In this document: positions 36,090-45,104 of the stretch, piece by piece
Numbering within the stretch: position 1 is the stretch's first letter
Layout: each line of letters starts with the position of its first letter
Assembly (NCBI GenBank): GCA_963170165.1
Contig: CAUJGQ010000037.1
Coordinates: 1-64,000 of the forward strand
DNA from: Chloroflexota bacterium
Lineage (GTDB): Bacteria > Chloroflexota > Dehalococcoidia > CAUJGQ01
DNA: 64,000 bases
Reading direction: 5' to 3'
Notes under the pieces: model-generated
What the model was told of the DNA's origin: nothing
What the model saw: the letters and a program-made list of their open reading frames with translations, nothing else
Databases searched by the model: none
Program-made: the position numbers and the translations under genes

Positions 36090-37157
36090 ATGCACATCTG
36101 GGTCGATCTGGTTAACTCACCGCAGGTGCTGGTGCTCGCGCCGGTGATCGCTGAATTGCAGCGGCGCGGGCACCACGTCGTCATCACCAGCCGCGACTTC
36201 GCCCAGACCGTGGCGCTGGCAGACCGGATGGGCCTGGTGCACACGCCGCTCGGCCGGCATGCGGGCGCGGGCGGGGGCCGGCTCGCGCCGCTGCGTGTCA
36301 ACCTGCAGCGGGTGCTACTGCTGCTGCGCTGGCTGCGCGGGCGGCGGATTGACCTGGCGCTGTCGCACAATTCGTACTCCCAGGGACTGGCGGCGCGGCT
36401 GCGTGGTATCCCGTTCGTCACGATGATGGACTACGAACACCACCGCGCCAATCATCTTGCCTTTCGCCTGGCGCGCCGCGTGCTGGTGCCCGCGCCCTTC
36501 CCAGAGGCCGCGCTGCGGCGGTTCGGCGCTGCCCGCAAGGCGGTCCGTTATCCCGGGCTGAAAGAAGAACTGTACCTGGGCGGTTTTGTCCCTTCCCCCG
36601 GCTTCCTGCGCGAGCACGGTATTCCAGAGGATCGCATCCTGGTGGTGATGCGTCCGCCCGGCACCTGGGCTGGTTACTACCACGGCGAGGGTGCGTTGTT
36701 TCGGGCGGCACTGGCCCGCGTGCTGGAGACGGCGGGTACCTTCACCGTCTTTCTCCCCCGCCTGCCCGAACAGGCGGCGACCGTACGGGACATACCACCC
36801 GACCGGCTGCTGGTGCCCGCCCAGGCGCTGGACGGCCCCAACCTGCTGGCACATGCCGGCCTCGTGATTAGCGCCGGTGGCACAATGAACCGTGAGGCCG
36901 CGGCACTGGGCGTTCCGGCATTCACCGCCTTCGAGGGGCGGCCGGGCGCCGTCGATCGTGAGTTGGTGGCGCGCGGGCGGTTGCGCCTGCTGACCAGCGC
37001 GGCAGATGTGGCCGCCATGCCCATCGTCCGGCGTGCTGGGCCCCTGGCGCCACCGGCCGCCGGTGGTACCCTCGTCACCTTCGTCACCGATGCGATCCTG
37101 GCGGCGATCCAGCCCGAGGCCGCGGCCACCCGCGGGACGGCAGGATGGCCATGTTGA
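36090..37157 (+). CDS. DUF354 glycosyltransferase-like protein
   Basis: A 355-residue DUF354 protein, a GT-B-fold family found in archaeal and bacterial surface-glycan loci. The N-terminus MHIWVDLVNSPQVLVLAPVI, the RGHHVVITSRDFAQT strand and the C-terminal LVISAGGTMNREAAALGVPAF donor-binding block are diagnostic. No signal or membrane span is seen. It starts the four-gene glycan block with the acyltransferase (13-base overlap), deacetylase and epimerase. No ribosome site precedes the ATG; a TATCAT -10-like box lies at 36042. Substrate unknown. Confidence 0.85.
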   Translation: MHIWVDLVNSPQVLVLAPVIAELQRRGHHVVITSRDFAQTVALADRMGLVHTPLGRHAGAGGGRLAPLRVNLQRVLLLLRWLRGRRIDLALSHNSYSQGLAARLRGIPFVTMMDYEHHRANHLAFRLARRVLVPAPFPEAALRRFGAARKAVRYPGLKEELYLGGFVPSPGFLREHGIPEDRILVVMRPPGTWAGYYHGEGALFRAALARVLETAGTFTVFLPRLPEQAATVRDIPPDRLLVPAQALDGPNLLAHAGLVISAGGTMNREAAALGVPAFTAFEGRPGAVDRELVARGRLRLLTSAADVAAMPIVRRAGPLAPPAAGGTLVTFVTDAILAAIQPEAAATRGTAGWPC

Positions 37158-38257
37158 CGGGGCAGAGCCGCCTGCCCGTGGCGCGGATGCTGATAGAGGG
37201 GCTGCTGCCCTCGCCGCTGAAGGTGGCATGGTACCGGCTGCGGGGGGCGCGCATCGGCCGGGATGTACACATTGGCCCTGGCAGCGTCGTGATCGCCCGT
37301 CACCTGGCAATCGGCGCCGGTACGCGCATCGGTTTCGGCACGGTGGTGCGCGGGCGAGAGGTGCGAATCGGCCGCCATGTCAGCATCGGGGCGCTGAGCT
37401 TTCTCGATGTCGAGCGCCTCACCATCGGCGAAGACAGCAAGATCAACGAGCAGGTATTTGCTGGCGGGCTGCCGTTGCCGGAATCCCGGCTGGAGATCGG
37501 CCGGCACTGTCTGATTCAGCAGTTCGTTGTGCTCAATCCCTCCAAGCCGCTGGTCATCGGCGATCACACGGTGATCGCTGGCAAAAGCAGCGTCTTCACC
37601 CATTCCTCCTGGCAGAACGTGCTGGAGGGCTATCCCGTGGAGTTTGCGCCGGTTACCATCGGCCGTCATGCGTGGGTGGCCTGGCACTGCTTCGTCATGC
37701 CCGGCGTCACTATCGGCGAGGGCGCCACGCTGGGCGCGGGGGCGGTGGTGACGCGCGATGTGCCGCCGGGTGCGCTGGCCGCGGGTGTGCCCGCGCGGGT
37801 TGTCCGCCCGGCCGAGCAGCGACCCGGACCGCTGTCCTCCATGGAACGGCGGCGTGTGCTCGGCCCGTTGCTGGATGAGTTCGCTGCTGTACTGGGGTAT
37901 CACGGGCTCAAGGTGCGGCGTTCAGAGCTCAGCGGCTGGGAGCGCTGGGATATCGCCCGCCGTACCCGCCTGCGCCGCCGGCCGCCTCTGCGGCTGTACG
38001 TGGCGTTGGAGGGCCTGCCCCCAGCGCTGCCCTATCTGCCCGCGGGAGTGGTGGTGCTGTCGTTGCCACCGCTGCCGGCCGAGTGGCGGCGGGATGTGGA
38101 GCGCCGTCACGGCGTGTGGCTGGACCTGGCCGGTCAGGAGCGCGCCGCCCGCGAGTCGCCATTGGCGGCGGAGCTGGCGCACCTGCTCAGCCGCTACGGC
38201 ATTCGCTTTGATCGTGTGTCCGGCCGCGCGCCGCTGCGCTCGTCTGCTACCGAGTAG
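37145..38257 (+). CDS. Left-handed beta-helix acyltransferase with extra C-terminal domain
   Basis: A 370-residue hexapeptide-repeat transferase. Repeated [IV]G-x-x-x-x hexads run from about residue 30 to 215, and the trimer-type end GVTIGEGATLGAGAVVTRDVPPGALAAGVPARVVRP is clear. His residues in EIGRHCLIQQF and TIGRHAWVAWHCF may serve as base. The remaining 150 residues (LGYHGLKVRRSEL onward) are not part of the canonical family and are unrecognised. ATG 37145 overlaps the DUF354 gene by 13 bases, suggesting translational coupling. It likely acetylates a sugar of the surface polymer. Confidence 0.82.
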   Translation: MAMLTGQSRLPVARMLIEGLLPSPLKVAWYRLRGARIGRDVHIGPGSVVIARHLAIGAGTRIGFGTVVRGREVRIGRHVSIGALSFLDVERLTIGEDSKINEQVFAGGLPLPESRLEIGRHCLIQQFVVLNPSKPLVIGDHTVIAGKSSVFTHSSWQNVLEGYPVEFAPVTIGRHAWVAWHCFVMPGVTIGEGATLGAGAVVTRDVPPGALAAGVPARVVRPAEQRPGPLSSMERRRVLGPLLDEFAAVLGYHGLKVRRSELSGWERWDIARRTRLRRRPPLRLYVALEGLPPALPYLPAGVVVLSLPPLPAEWRRDVERRHGVWLDLAGQERAARESPLAAELAHLLSRYGIRFDRVSGRAPLRSSATE

Positions 38258-38427
38258 CCGGGCGGCTGGGCGAGCGATGGTGAGCAAACCATCAACCGAA
38301 CGTCGAGCGTCGGTGTTCGCGTAACCGCTCGGTGACACCTTTACTACCTGCGGGCCATGACCGCTCAAGCACCCCGTGTCAGGATTGGTAAAGTATCGCG
38401 CCAAGCGCGGCTTCGGCAGGCCTGCAC

Positions 38428-39681
38428 ATGATGGTGGCACGCCCGGGTATCCCGCATCTGCTCGCCGAGAATGACCCAGCGTCCTTTTGGCGTCCGCTGT
38501 TGCCGTTCGATGATGCTGCCTGGGAGGAGGCCGCGGCTGCCTGCGCGCCGCTGCTGCCGGACGGCGTCTCGCTAGCGGAGCCTGATACCGCCACGCTGCT
38601 CGACCACACCCTGGGCGAAGGCTATATGGGCCGCCGCCGCTGGCAGATGTCCGGGCCGGTGCATCAGGGCTACCGCATCCGCAAGGTGATGCCCCGGCCG
38701 GTGGTGACGGCGCTGCGCACGCTCTATCATCACCGGCCGACGATGCGCGCCTTTCCGCTGCGCTGGCCGGTGGAGGATCGGTTTGTGCAGTTCCAGCAGG
38801 CGGTGTTCGCCTGGGTGATGCGCGAGCACGGTATGTGCACCGCGCCCTATACCGCGTTCTGGCCGGACGGCCACCAATACGCGCTGGTGCTCACGCACGA
38901 TGTCGACACGCAGGCCGGGCACGACTTCGCCCTGCAACTGGCGGAGGTGGAGGAGCGGTACGGCTTTCGCTCCTCCTTCAACTTCGTGCCGGAGCGTTAC
39001 CAGGTTGATCCCGGCGTGCTGGCCGAGCTGCGCGCCCGCGGCTTCGAGATCGGTGTACACGGCCTGCATCACGATGGCCGCGAGTTCGCCTCGCGCGCGA
39101 CCTGGGATCAGCGGGTACAAAAGATCAACGAGTACATCCGGCGGTGGGGAGCGGTCGGATTCCGGTCGCCGCTGGTCCACCGCCAGCCGGAGTGGATGCA
39201 GGCATTGGAGGTCGAGTACGACGCCTCCTGCTTCGATACGGAGCCGCGAGAGTCGATGCCGGGCGGGGTGCTCACCATCTGGCCGTTCTTCCTGGGCCGG
39301 TTTGTTGAGCTGCCGTACACGCTCGTCCAGGATCACACCCTGATGATCTCCCTACGCGAGCGCACGCCCCGGCTGTGGCTGGATAAGCTCGATTTCATCG
39401 CCCGCAACCGCGGCATGGCGCTGGCGGTGACCCATCCTGACTACCTTAACTCCCCGGCACGGCTGGCGATCTACGAGCGCTTTCTCGATCATCTGCGCGG
39501 GCAGGAAGGCTACTGGCATACGCTGCCCCGCGATGTAGCGCGCTGGTGGCGGGACCGGGCGGCGGTGCGCTTCAATAATCCTCGGCAGTCCATCGTCACT
39601 CCCCACGGCTACACGGCCACCGTTGCCTGTTACCGTGCCGGAGCGGACGCACACACGGCGGAGGCCGTTCGCGCGGGCTGA
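38428..39681 (+). CDS. Polysaccharide deacetylase-like (CE4/NodB) protein
   Basis: A 417-residue protein with a NodB-homology domain. Motif 1 is ALVLTHDVDTQ, with the catalytic base and metal Asp. Motif 2 is IGVHGLHHDG, giving the metal His pair, and GFRSPLVH is motif 3. It would remove acetyl groups from a glycan, or act on a related amide. The N-terminal 140 residues are an extra helical part. No signal peptide is seen, so it probably acts in the cytoplasm on an intermediate. It lies 14 bp upstream of the WecB gene. Confidence 0.85.
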   Translation: MMVARPGIPHLLAENDPASFWRPLLPFDDAAWEEAAAACAPLLPDGVSLAEPDTATLLDHTLGEGYMGRRRWQMSGPVHQGYRIRKVMPRPVVTALRTLYHHRPTMRAFPLRWPVEDRFVQFQQAVFAWVMREHGMCTAPYTAFWPDGHQYALVLTHDVDTQAGHDFALQLAEVEERYGFRSSFNFVPERYQVDPGVLAELRARGFEIGVHGLHHDGREFASRATWDQRVQKINEYIRRWGAVGFRSPLVHRQPEWMQALEVEYDASCFDTEPRESMPGGVLTIWPFFLGRFVELPYTLVQDHTLMISLRERTPRLWLDKLDFIARNRGMALAVTHPDYLNSPARLAIYERFLDHLRGQEGYWHTLPRDVARWWRDRAAVRFNNPRQSIVTPHGYTATVACYRAGADAHTAEAVRAG

Positions 39682-39695
39682 CCAGGGAGAAATCG

Positions 39696-40847
39696 GTGCC
39701 CGAGCGGCTGCCCGTGATGACGCTGTTTGGCACCCGGCCAGAGGCGATCAAGCTGGCGCCGGTGGTGCTGGCGCTGGCACAGGCGCCCTGGGTGGCGCAG
39801 ACCGTGGCAGTCACCGGCCAGCACCGCGAGATGCTGGATCAGGTGCTGGCCCTGTTCGACCTCCGGCCCGATGCCGACCTGGCATTGATGTCTCCCGGCC
39901 TGCCGCTGGCCGAGCAGGCGGCCCGTGCGTTGGCCGCGATTGCCGGGCTGCTGCGCGAGCGGCGGCCGCGGCTGCTGATCGTCCAGGGAGACACCGCCAG
40001 TGCCTTCGCCGGCGCACTCGCGGCGTTTTACGAGCAAATCCCCGTTGCGCACGTCGAGGCCGGCCTGCGCACCCACCAGCGGCACGACCCATTCCCCGAG
40101 GAAGTGAACCGCCGCCTGATCAGCGCCGTGGCCGATCTGCACTTCGCCCCCACCGAGCGGGCGCGGGCGCACCTGCTGGCTGAAGGCGTGCCGGCGGCCG
40201 TGATCACCGTCACCGGCAACACCGAGGTGGATGCGCTGCGGCTGATCCGCGGGCGCGGCGCGTTGCCGTCGCCCGCGCACGTCTCACCCCACGAACGGCT
40301 GCTGCTGGTGACGCTGCACCGGCGCGAGCACTGGGGTGCGCGCATGGCGGCGATGTGCGGTGCGCTGCGGCGGGTGCTGGACTCCTTCCCCGATACGGCG
40401 CTCCTGTTCCCCATGCACCGCAACCCGGTGGTGCGCGCCGCCATCACCGCCGCCCTGGGGGACCATCCGCGCGTACGGCTGGTGGAACCGCTGGACTATC
40501 TCGATTTTGTCGGGGCGATGGCCGCCAGCTACCTGATCCTCACCGACTCCGGTGGTGTGCAGGAATCAGCGCCGGCGCTGGGTAAACCGGTGCTGGTGCT
40601 ACGCGAGACGACCGAGCGGCCGGAGGCCATACAGGCCGGGACAGCGCTGCTGGTGGGGACAGATCCCCAGGCGATTGAAGCGGCGGCCACGCGCCTGCTC
40701 ACCGATGGCGACGCCTACGCCGCGATGGCACGCGCGGTCAGCCCGTTCGGCGATGGCCACGCCGCCGAGCGCATCGTCACCGGCATTCACGACTGGGCGG
40801 TCGGTGGCGGCTTGCTCAGCACCGCTGGCCGGTACAATGCCCGATGA
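39696..40847 (+). CDS. wecB: UDP-N-acetylglucosamine 2-epimerase (non-hydrolysing)
   Basis: A 383-residue GT-B-fold epimerase making UDP-ManNAc from UDP-GlcNAc. It shows TLFGTRPEAIKLAPVVLAL, HVEAGLRTHQRHDPFPEEVNR (catalytic His/Glu region), and LTDSGGVQESAPALGKPVLVLRETTERPE (UDP-binding). The GTG start has GGGAG eight bases upstream. It acts immediately before the WecC-like dehydrogenase encoded 8 kb upstream, giving UDP-ManNAcA. It is followed 24 bp later by an acetyltransferase gene, probably one transcript. Confidence 0.94.
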   Translation: MPERLPVMTLFGTRPEAIKLAPVVLALAQAPWVAQTVAVTGQHREMLDQVLALFDLRPDADLALMSPGLPLAEQAARALAAIAGLLRERRPRLLIVQGDTASAFAGALAAFYEQIPVAHVEAGLRTHQRHDPFPEEVNRRLISAVADLHFAPTERARAHLLAEGVPAAVITVTGNTEVDALRLIRGRGALPSPAHVSPHERLLLVTLHRREHWGARMAAMCGALRRVLDSFPDTALLFPMHRNPVVRAAITAALGDHPRVRLVEPLDYLDFVGAMAASYLILTDSGGVQESAPALGKPVLVLRETTERPEAIQAGTALLVGTDPQAIEAAATRLLTDGDAYAAMARAVSPFGDGHAAERIVTGIHDWAVGGGLLSTAGRYNAR

Positions 40848-40871
40848 CGGCAGAAGGAGGGCAGCAGCCTG

Positions 40872-41438
40872 ATGGGCGTGTTCATTCACGAGACGGCGCG
40901 GGTGCACCCGGCGGCGCAGATCGGCGATGGCACCAAGATCTGGAACGAAGCGCAGGTGCGCGAAAACGCCCACGTGGGCGAGCAGTGCATCATCGGTAAA
41001 GGTACGTATATCGGCGAGGGGGTCATCGTCGGTAACCGCTGCAAGATGGAAAACCGCGTCAGCTTGTTCGAGGGCGCCGAGCTGGAGGATGGGGTGTTTG
41101 TCGGCCCGCACGTCGCCTTCCTCAACGACAAACGCCCGCGCGCGATCATGCCGGATGGGCGGCTGAAGGGCATTGAGGACTGGGTCGTGAGCCCGGCGAA
41201 GGCCTGCTACGGCGCGGCCATCGGCGGTGGCGCGGTGTTGGTGCCGGGCGTGACCGTCGGCCGTTGGGCGATGGTCGGCTCCGGCGCCGTGGTGACGAAG
41301 GACGTCCCGGATTTTGCCCTGGTGGTTGGCAATCCCGCCCGCGTCATCGGCTATGTATGCCGCTGCGGCGCACGCGCCACCGCCCCGGCTGCCCCGGAAG
41401 GCGAGCGTGAGCCGCGGTGTGCGGACTGCGCGCCCTAA
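40872..41438 (+). CDS. WbpD/WlbB-like sugar N-acetyltransferase with C-terminal CxC-CxxC
   Basis: A 188-residue left-handed beta-helix acetyltransferase. The start MGVFIHETARVHPAAQIGDGT and ENRVSLFEGAELEDGVFVGPHVAFLND closely resemble WbpD/WlbB, which acetylate UDP-3-amino sugars. The end VGNPARVIGYVCRCGARAT...CADC adds a small cysteine cluster (CxC and CxxC), a possible zinc site. ATG 40872 has GGAGG about 12 bases upstream. The matching 3-aminotransferase (WbpE) is not in the window, so the acceptor is uncertain. Confidence 0.85.
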   Translation: MGVFIHETARVHPAAQIGDGTKIWNEAQVRENAHVGEQCIIGKGTYIGEGVIVGNRCKMENRVSLFEGAELEDGVFVGPHVAFLNDKRPRAIMPDGRLKGIEDWVVSPAKACYGAAIGGGAVLVPGVTVGRWAMVGSGAVVTKDVPDFALVVGNPARVIGYVCRCGARATAPAAPEGEREPRCADCAP

Positions 41439-41607
41439 CACCAAACCAGGGCAGGGACGGAGCCGGCCTGCTCGCCCCATGTGTGCTCCCCAGCCACATG
41501 AGGGTACGCCGGCCGGCGCCGTCGCTGCCCTGGTTTGCCAGTCTATCGTTTCACGAGCTTGCAGGGCTGAGAAGTGGGGCAATGGCGGATGGCGCGCACG
41601 CAAAAGT

Positions 41608-41623
41608 CTGACAGCCCTGTCAG
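41608..41623 (-). terminator. CTGACAG palindrome between convergent genes
   Basis: CTGACAG-CC-CTGTCAG is a perfect 7-bp inverted repeat 28 bp past the response-regulator stop. On the minus strand it is followed by ACTTTT, as expected for a terminator. A third CTGACAG half lies at 41631-41637. Convergent position allows use from both sides. Confidence 0.5.
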
Positions 41624-41650
41624 GAAAACGCTGACAGCCGTGCCCGCGCG

Positions 41651-42301
41651 CTACGCGTCGGCGGCTAGCAGCCCGTGCTTGAGGGCGTAATGCACCAGCT
41701 CGGCGCGCGACTGTAGCCCCAGCTTCTCCATGGCCCGGCGGCGGTACGTCTCGACGGTCTTCGCACTCAGATACAGACGTTCGCCGATGTCGCGGGCGTC
41801 GTAGCCCTCTGCGGTCAGGCGCACCACCTCGCGCTCGCGCGGGGACAGCTCAGCCAGTTCGCCACCCTCACCAGAGCGGCGCATGTAGTCGCGCAGCAGC
41901 ATGGCGGCGGCCGGCGGCGGCAGGTAGGCGTCGCCGCCGTGCACGGTGCGGATCGCGTCCAGCAGCTCCTCGTCGGCAGCGCTCTTGAGCAGATAGCCCG
42001 CCCCGCCGGCGCGGATCACCGGCAGGAGATACTGCTCCTCGGCGTGGGCAGTCAGCACCAGCACCCGCGCGGGCATACCGGCCTCCGCGATACGGCGCGT
42101 CGCCTCCAGCCCGCCGCCTTTGGGCATCGCGACATCCATCACCACCACGTCCGGCTTGAGCCGCAGCGTTTCGGCTACCGTTTCCTCACCGTCGCCGGCC
42201 TCGCCCACCACAAGCATGTCAGGTTGGGTTTCCAGCAGCCGCCGCAGCCCCGAGCGGACCAGCCGGTGATCGTCTGCCAGCAGGATGCGGATGCGCTCCA
42301 T
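41651..42301 (-). CDS. NarL/LuxR-type response regulator
   Basis: A 216-residue two-component regulator. The receiver domain (1-125) has the acidic pair Asp10-Asp11 and phospho-acceptor Asp56 in VVVMDVAMPKGGG. The C-terminal LuxR-type HTH (about 145-205) shows LSPREREVVRLTAEGYDARDIGERLYLSAKTVETYRRR. It is the partner of the histidine kinase encoded three bases upstream. Target genes are unknown. Confidence 0.95.
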   Translation of the reverse strand: MERIRILLADDHRLVRSGLRRLLETQPDMLVVGEAGDGEETVAETLRLKPDVVVMDVAMPKGGGLEATRRIAEAGMPARVLVLTAHAEEQYLLPVIRAGGAGYLLKSAADEELLDAIRTVHGGDAYLPPPAAAMLLRDYMRRSGEGGELAELSPREREVVRLTAEGYDARDIGERLYLSAKTVETYRRRAMEKLGLQSRAELVHYALKHGLLAADA

Positions 42302-42304
42302 GGC

Positions 42305-43408
42305 TTATCCTTCAGTCTTGGCGTTGCGCGGCGCCCGGAGCACCGTGGGGCGCAGCGGCAGCCGCGCCTGCACCGTGGCGCCATCGCCGGGGGCGCTGCG
42401 CACGAGGAGGGCGCCATCTTCCATTTCGGCGCGCTCGCGCATGCTGAACAGTCCCACGCCGGTGGCGGGCAACACCCGATCGGGTTCAAAACCCGCGCCG
42501 TCATCCTGCACGGTCAGGGTGATGGCGTCCGCGTCGCGCGCCAGGGTGATGTTAACGTGTGCAGCGCGGGCGTGCTTGGCGGCGTTGGTCAGCGCCTCCT
42601 GGGCGATGCGATACAGCGCTAGCTCCACCCGCGGCGGTAGCCGTTCGCCGCCGATGGTTGCGCGGTAGTGGACAGGTAGCCCCGTGCGCCGGGCAAGTTC
42701 GTTCGTATAGCCCTCCAACGCTGCCGGTAGGCCCAGGTCGTCCAGCGCCGACGGGCGTAGCTCGCGCGCCATGCGCCGGACGCCCTCCAGGCTGCGTGCC
42801 ACCTCCTCACGCAGCTCGGCCAGTGCCTCGCGCACCGCTGGTGGCACATCTCCCTGCTCCAGCGCCTTGGCATACAGCAGCAACGAGGTGAGGGTCTGGG
42901 CCGTGTCGTCGTGCAGCTCGCGCGAGATGCGGCGGCGCTCCTCCTCCTGGGCGTCGATGATGCCGGCGGAGAGGGCACGTAGCTTGTCCCGCACCATCTC
43001 CAGCTCATCCAGCATGCCGTTGAGCGTCTCGCCCACCTGCTGGATCTCCGGGTCGGTGAGCAGGCCCAGCCGCACCCGCGCCTCCAGCTGGCCGCCGCGC
43101 ACGTCATCGATGGTCTCACGCACGTGGCGCAAGGGGGTGAGCGCAGCGCGCAGGGCGATCAGATTGACGACGACGCTGATCAGGATGCCGGCGATGATCG
43201 GCACCAGCACCAGGTTGAGCAGCGGCGCATCCGGGCGCGAACGGACCATGTGCGCGGTGATCACCGTGCCCGTCACCGCGCCTAAGGCGATGATCAGCGA
43301 GTTGGCGATCAGCACTTTCCATAGCAGCGGCAGGCCGAGCAGCCGGCGAACGGCTTGGGGGGGCATGGGTGGTTGCGCGGCCGGCGGCGCCGGAACGGCG
43401 GTGTCCAT
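42305..43408 (-). CDS. NarX/DesK-type sensor histidine kinase
   Basis: A 367-residue sensor with two transmembrane segments (about 29-52 and 63-86) separated by a very short outside loop, then a HAMP-like linker. The HisKA_3 dimerisation domain has His166 in RRISRELHDDTAQTL, and the ATPase domain ends with VQDDGAGFE and GVGLFSMRERAE. With almost no extracellular part, it likely senses membrane or cytoplasmic signals. ATG 43408 is used although the frame is open further; an extended -10 sits only nine bases upstream, so the message may be leaderless. The response regulator follows directly. Confidence 0.93.
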   Translation of the reverse strand: MDTAVPAPPAAQPPMPPQAVRRLLGLPLLWKVLIANSLIIALGAVTGTVITAHMVRSRPDAPLLNLVLVPIIAGILISVVVNLIALRAALTPLRHVRETIDDVRGGQLEARVRLGLLTDPEIQQVGETLNGMLDELEMVRDKLRALSAGIIDAQEEERRRISRELHDDTAQTLTSLLLYAKALEQGDVPPAVREALAELREEVARSLEGVRRMARELRPSALDDLGLPAALEGYTNELARRTGLPVHYRATIGGERLPPRVELALYRIAQEALTNAAKHARAAHVNITLARDADAITLTVQDDGAGFEPDRVLPATGVGLFSMRERAEMEDGALLVRSAPGDGATVQARLPLRPTVLRAPRNAKTEG

Positions 43409-43417
43409 CGTGCTCGC

Positions 43418-43426
43418 ATTGTACCA
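43418..43426 (-). promoter_or_regulatory. Extended -10 (TGGTACAAT) of the two-component operon
   Basis: TG-G-TACAAT on the minus strand ends ten bases before ATG 43408, so transcription would begin about three bases before the start codon. No -35 is visible. Confidence 0.5.
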
Positions 43427-43567
43427 ACCTATCCGTGGTGACGCGCACGCATCCGGTGTGCCCGCACCGGCAGGATCCTGAGGTATTCCCGTACGACTGA
43501 TGCCGTTGGGGTGCCTGGCCCTGGCCCCAACAGCCGGCAGCACCACGGAGAAGGGGCGCAGTCTGTG

Positions 43568-43750
43568 ATGCCGTCTCCGGCCGTGCTGTCCGGCTTCGAG
43601 CTGCTGTTCGCGCTGGAGCGCGCCGCCCTGAGCGGCGCCACCTGCCCCGATGGCGTTACCTTGCCGGCGCCGGCTCCGCCTGCATGTTTGGACGAGCCAA
43701 CGGCGAAGCCTGTCCCTGGTGGTGTGCGCGTCGCGTTGTCGCTCAACTGA
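43568..43750 (+). CDS. Doubtful small ORF (60 aa) in the 440-bp gap
   Basis: The gap between the sensor kinase start and the beta-helix gene (43409-43847) holds one modest plus-strand frame of 60 residues, Pro/Ala/Leu-rich, with a GGAG-AAGGGG tract about 16 bases before ATG. No family is recognised and no hydrophobic segment long enough to span a membrane is present. It may be noncoding. Otherwise the gap holds the kinase promoter and the terminator described at 43776-43817. Confidence 0.2.
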   Translation: MPSPAVLSGFELLFALERAALSGATCPDGVTLPAPAPPACLDEPTAKPVPGGVRVALSLN

Positions 43751-43775
43751 CAATGGGGCACGCCATATCTGCCGG

Positions 43776-43817
43776 AAGATCAAAGCCCCCTCCCCGCGAG
43801 CGGCGTCGGGAGGGGGC
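43776..43817 (-). terminator. Intrinsic terminator of the beta-helix gene
   Basis: Arms 43785-43794 (GCCCCCTCCC) and 43808-43817 (GGGAGGGGGC) pair over ten bases around a 13-base loop. On the minus strand the stem is followed by TTTGATCTT (43784-43776). It lies 30 bp past the stop. Confidence 0.75.
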
Positions 43818-43847
43818 AGGGAATGGGTCTGCTTGCCGGTAGGGTCG

Positions 43848-44900
43848 TTACTTGTTGGCGTGGACTTTGGGCCGGTTGGTGAAGCTCAGGTCAGCGTCTA
43901 CCTCAGCGCAGAAGCCGGGTAGACACGGGCTGTAGCCCGCGCCGGAGATCGTGTTGTTGATGATCTTGTCGTTGTTGCCCGCATCCGAGACGCCTGCCTG
44001 GTAGACGTATCCGTTCGTCACGGCGGTGTGGCTGATGATGTTGTTGACGACATGGTTGTTGGTGGCGGACGGCGGTGGACCATAGTCCGCGGCGGAATTG
44101 CTGAGGTACACACCCACATCATTGCCGGTGATCGTATTTCCCACGATTTGCACGCCGGTGACGTAGTCACCACCGTACCCCGGACCGCCGACGACGAGGA
44201 TGCCACCGGACACGGCTGATGAGCCGGTATATGAGTTGCCATTGACGGTGTTGCGCATCACCTGGCCGGTGGCGCCGTAGCCGATCTGGATGCCGTTTCG
44301 GGCGATATAGCCTACCGGGCCCAGCCCATCCACGGTATTGCCCTCGATCCGCGCGTTAACCAGGCCGTTGGCGACAATACCCGTCTTCTGGTAGCCGGTG
44401 ATGGTGTTGTCGGTGATCTTCACATCGCGTACGACCGCCGAGCTGAAGTTGCGCACCTCGATGGCGTTGCCTTCCTGGCAGCCGCTGGGGCCCTGGTTGA
44501 TGTTGACGACCGAGGTGTTCTGGATACTGCCGCCCGCGTCGTCAAACAGGATGCCGCGCAGGCGCGCCGCGCCGGCGTCGCAGACGTTGGCGAGTCCGGA
44601 GACCGTTACCGCCAGCCGCCGGACGTGCGCCACGGCGCCGCCGTTCTGAACCACACCGCCGGTGAAATGGCCGGCTAGCGGGTCCACACCGGTGATCGTG
44701 TTCCCCTGGCCATCGAGCGTGAAGCCGTTCGGGATAATGATGCTACTGTCCGTGGTGCAGTTGCCCTGCAACCGCATGGTTGTCCCGGAGGTTACGAACA
44801 GGCATGTCGTAGCAGCTTCGGCGTGCCGTGCCGGACGCGTCCCGGTCATGCTGAGCAGCGCCATCGCCGCCAGCGCCCCTGCCAGTCCCAACCTTCGCAT
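43848..44900 (-). CDS. Secreted right-handed parallel beta-helix protein
   Basis: A 350-residue exported protein with a signal peptide (RRLGLAGALAAMALLSMTG, processing near AEA) and PbH1-type repeats. Recurrent short turns of the form N-x-[IV]-x-x-N are seen from about residue 95 to 330, for example DNTITGYQKTGIVANG, GNTVDGLG, RNTVNGNSYTG and GNTITGNDVGVYLSNS. The architecture matches carbohydrate-binding or -cleaving beta-helix proteins (NosD/CASH type), but no lyase catalytic site is identified. Six Cys suggest disulfides. ATG 44900 has GGGAG upstream. A GGTGAC-type palindrome lies just before it. Confidence 0.85.
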   Translation of the reverse strand: MRRLGLAGALAAMALLSMTGTRPARHAEAATTCLFVTSGTTMRLQGNCTTDSSIIIPNGFTLDGQGNTITGVDPLAGHFTGGVVQNGGAVAHVRRLAVTVSGLANVCDAGAARLRGILFDDAGGSIQNTSVVNINQGPSGCQEGNAIEVRNFSSAVVRDVKITDNTITGYQKTGIVANGLVNARIEGNTVDGLGPVGYIARNGIQIGYGATGQVMRNTVNGNSYTGSSAVSGGILVVGGPGYGGDYVTGVQIVGNTITGNDVGVYLSNSAADYGPPPSATNNHVVNNIISHTAVTNGYVYQAGVSDAGNNDKIINNTISGAGYSPCLPGFCAEVDADLSFTNRPKVHANK

Positions 44901-44920
44901 CACGTGTCTCCCATCACTCC

Positions 44921-44950
44921 TGGTCACCCGACGGTGACCAAAGCGTCACC
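44921..44950. promoter_or_regulatory. GGTGAC operator-like palindromes upstream of the beta-helix gene
   Basis: TGGTCACC-CGAC-GGTGACCA is a perfect 8-bp inverted repeat (44921-44940). Its right half also pairs with GTCACC at 44945-44950, giving three alternating half-sites. The elements lie 21-50 bases upstream of the ATG, suited to a dimeric regulator or an mRNA hairpin. Confidence 0.5.
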
Positions 44951-45104
44951 AAATGCGGAAGGTATGGCAAGATGTCTGATAGGAATCAACAGTGTATTAG
45001 CTGAACGTCGGACGGGTGTTACCCGACACGGCTGAACGTCGCCGCCGGCAAGCGCCATACGGCGCCGTCTCCACATGCAGGGCGCGCGCCAGAGGGATGA
45101 CACG

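Noticed and set aside
41608-41637. CTGACAG repeats as a recombination or attachment site
   Set aside because: No integrase, tRNA or mobile gene nearby; position between convergent genes and the TTTT tail fit a terminator.
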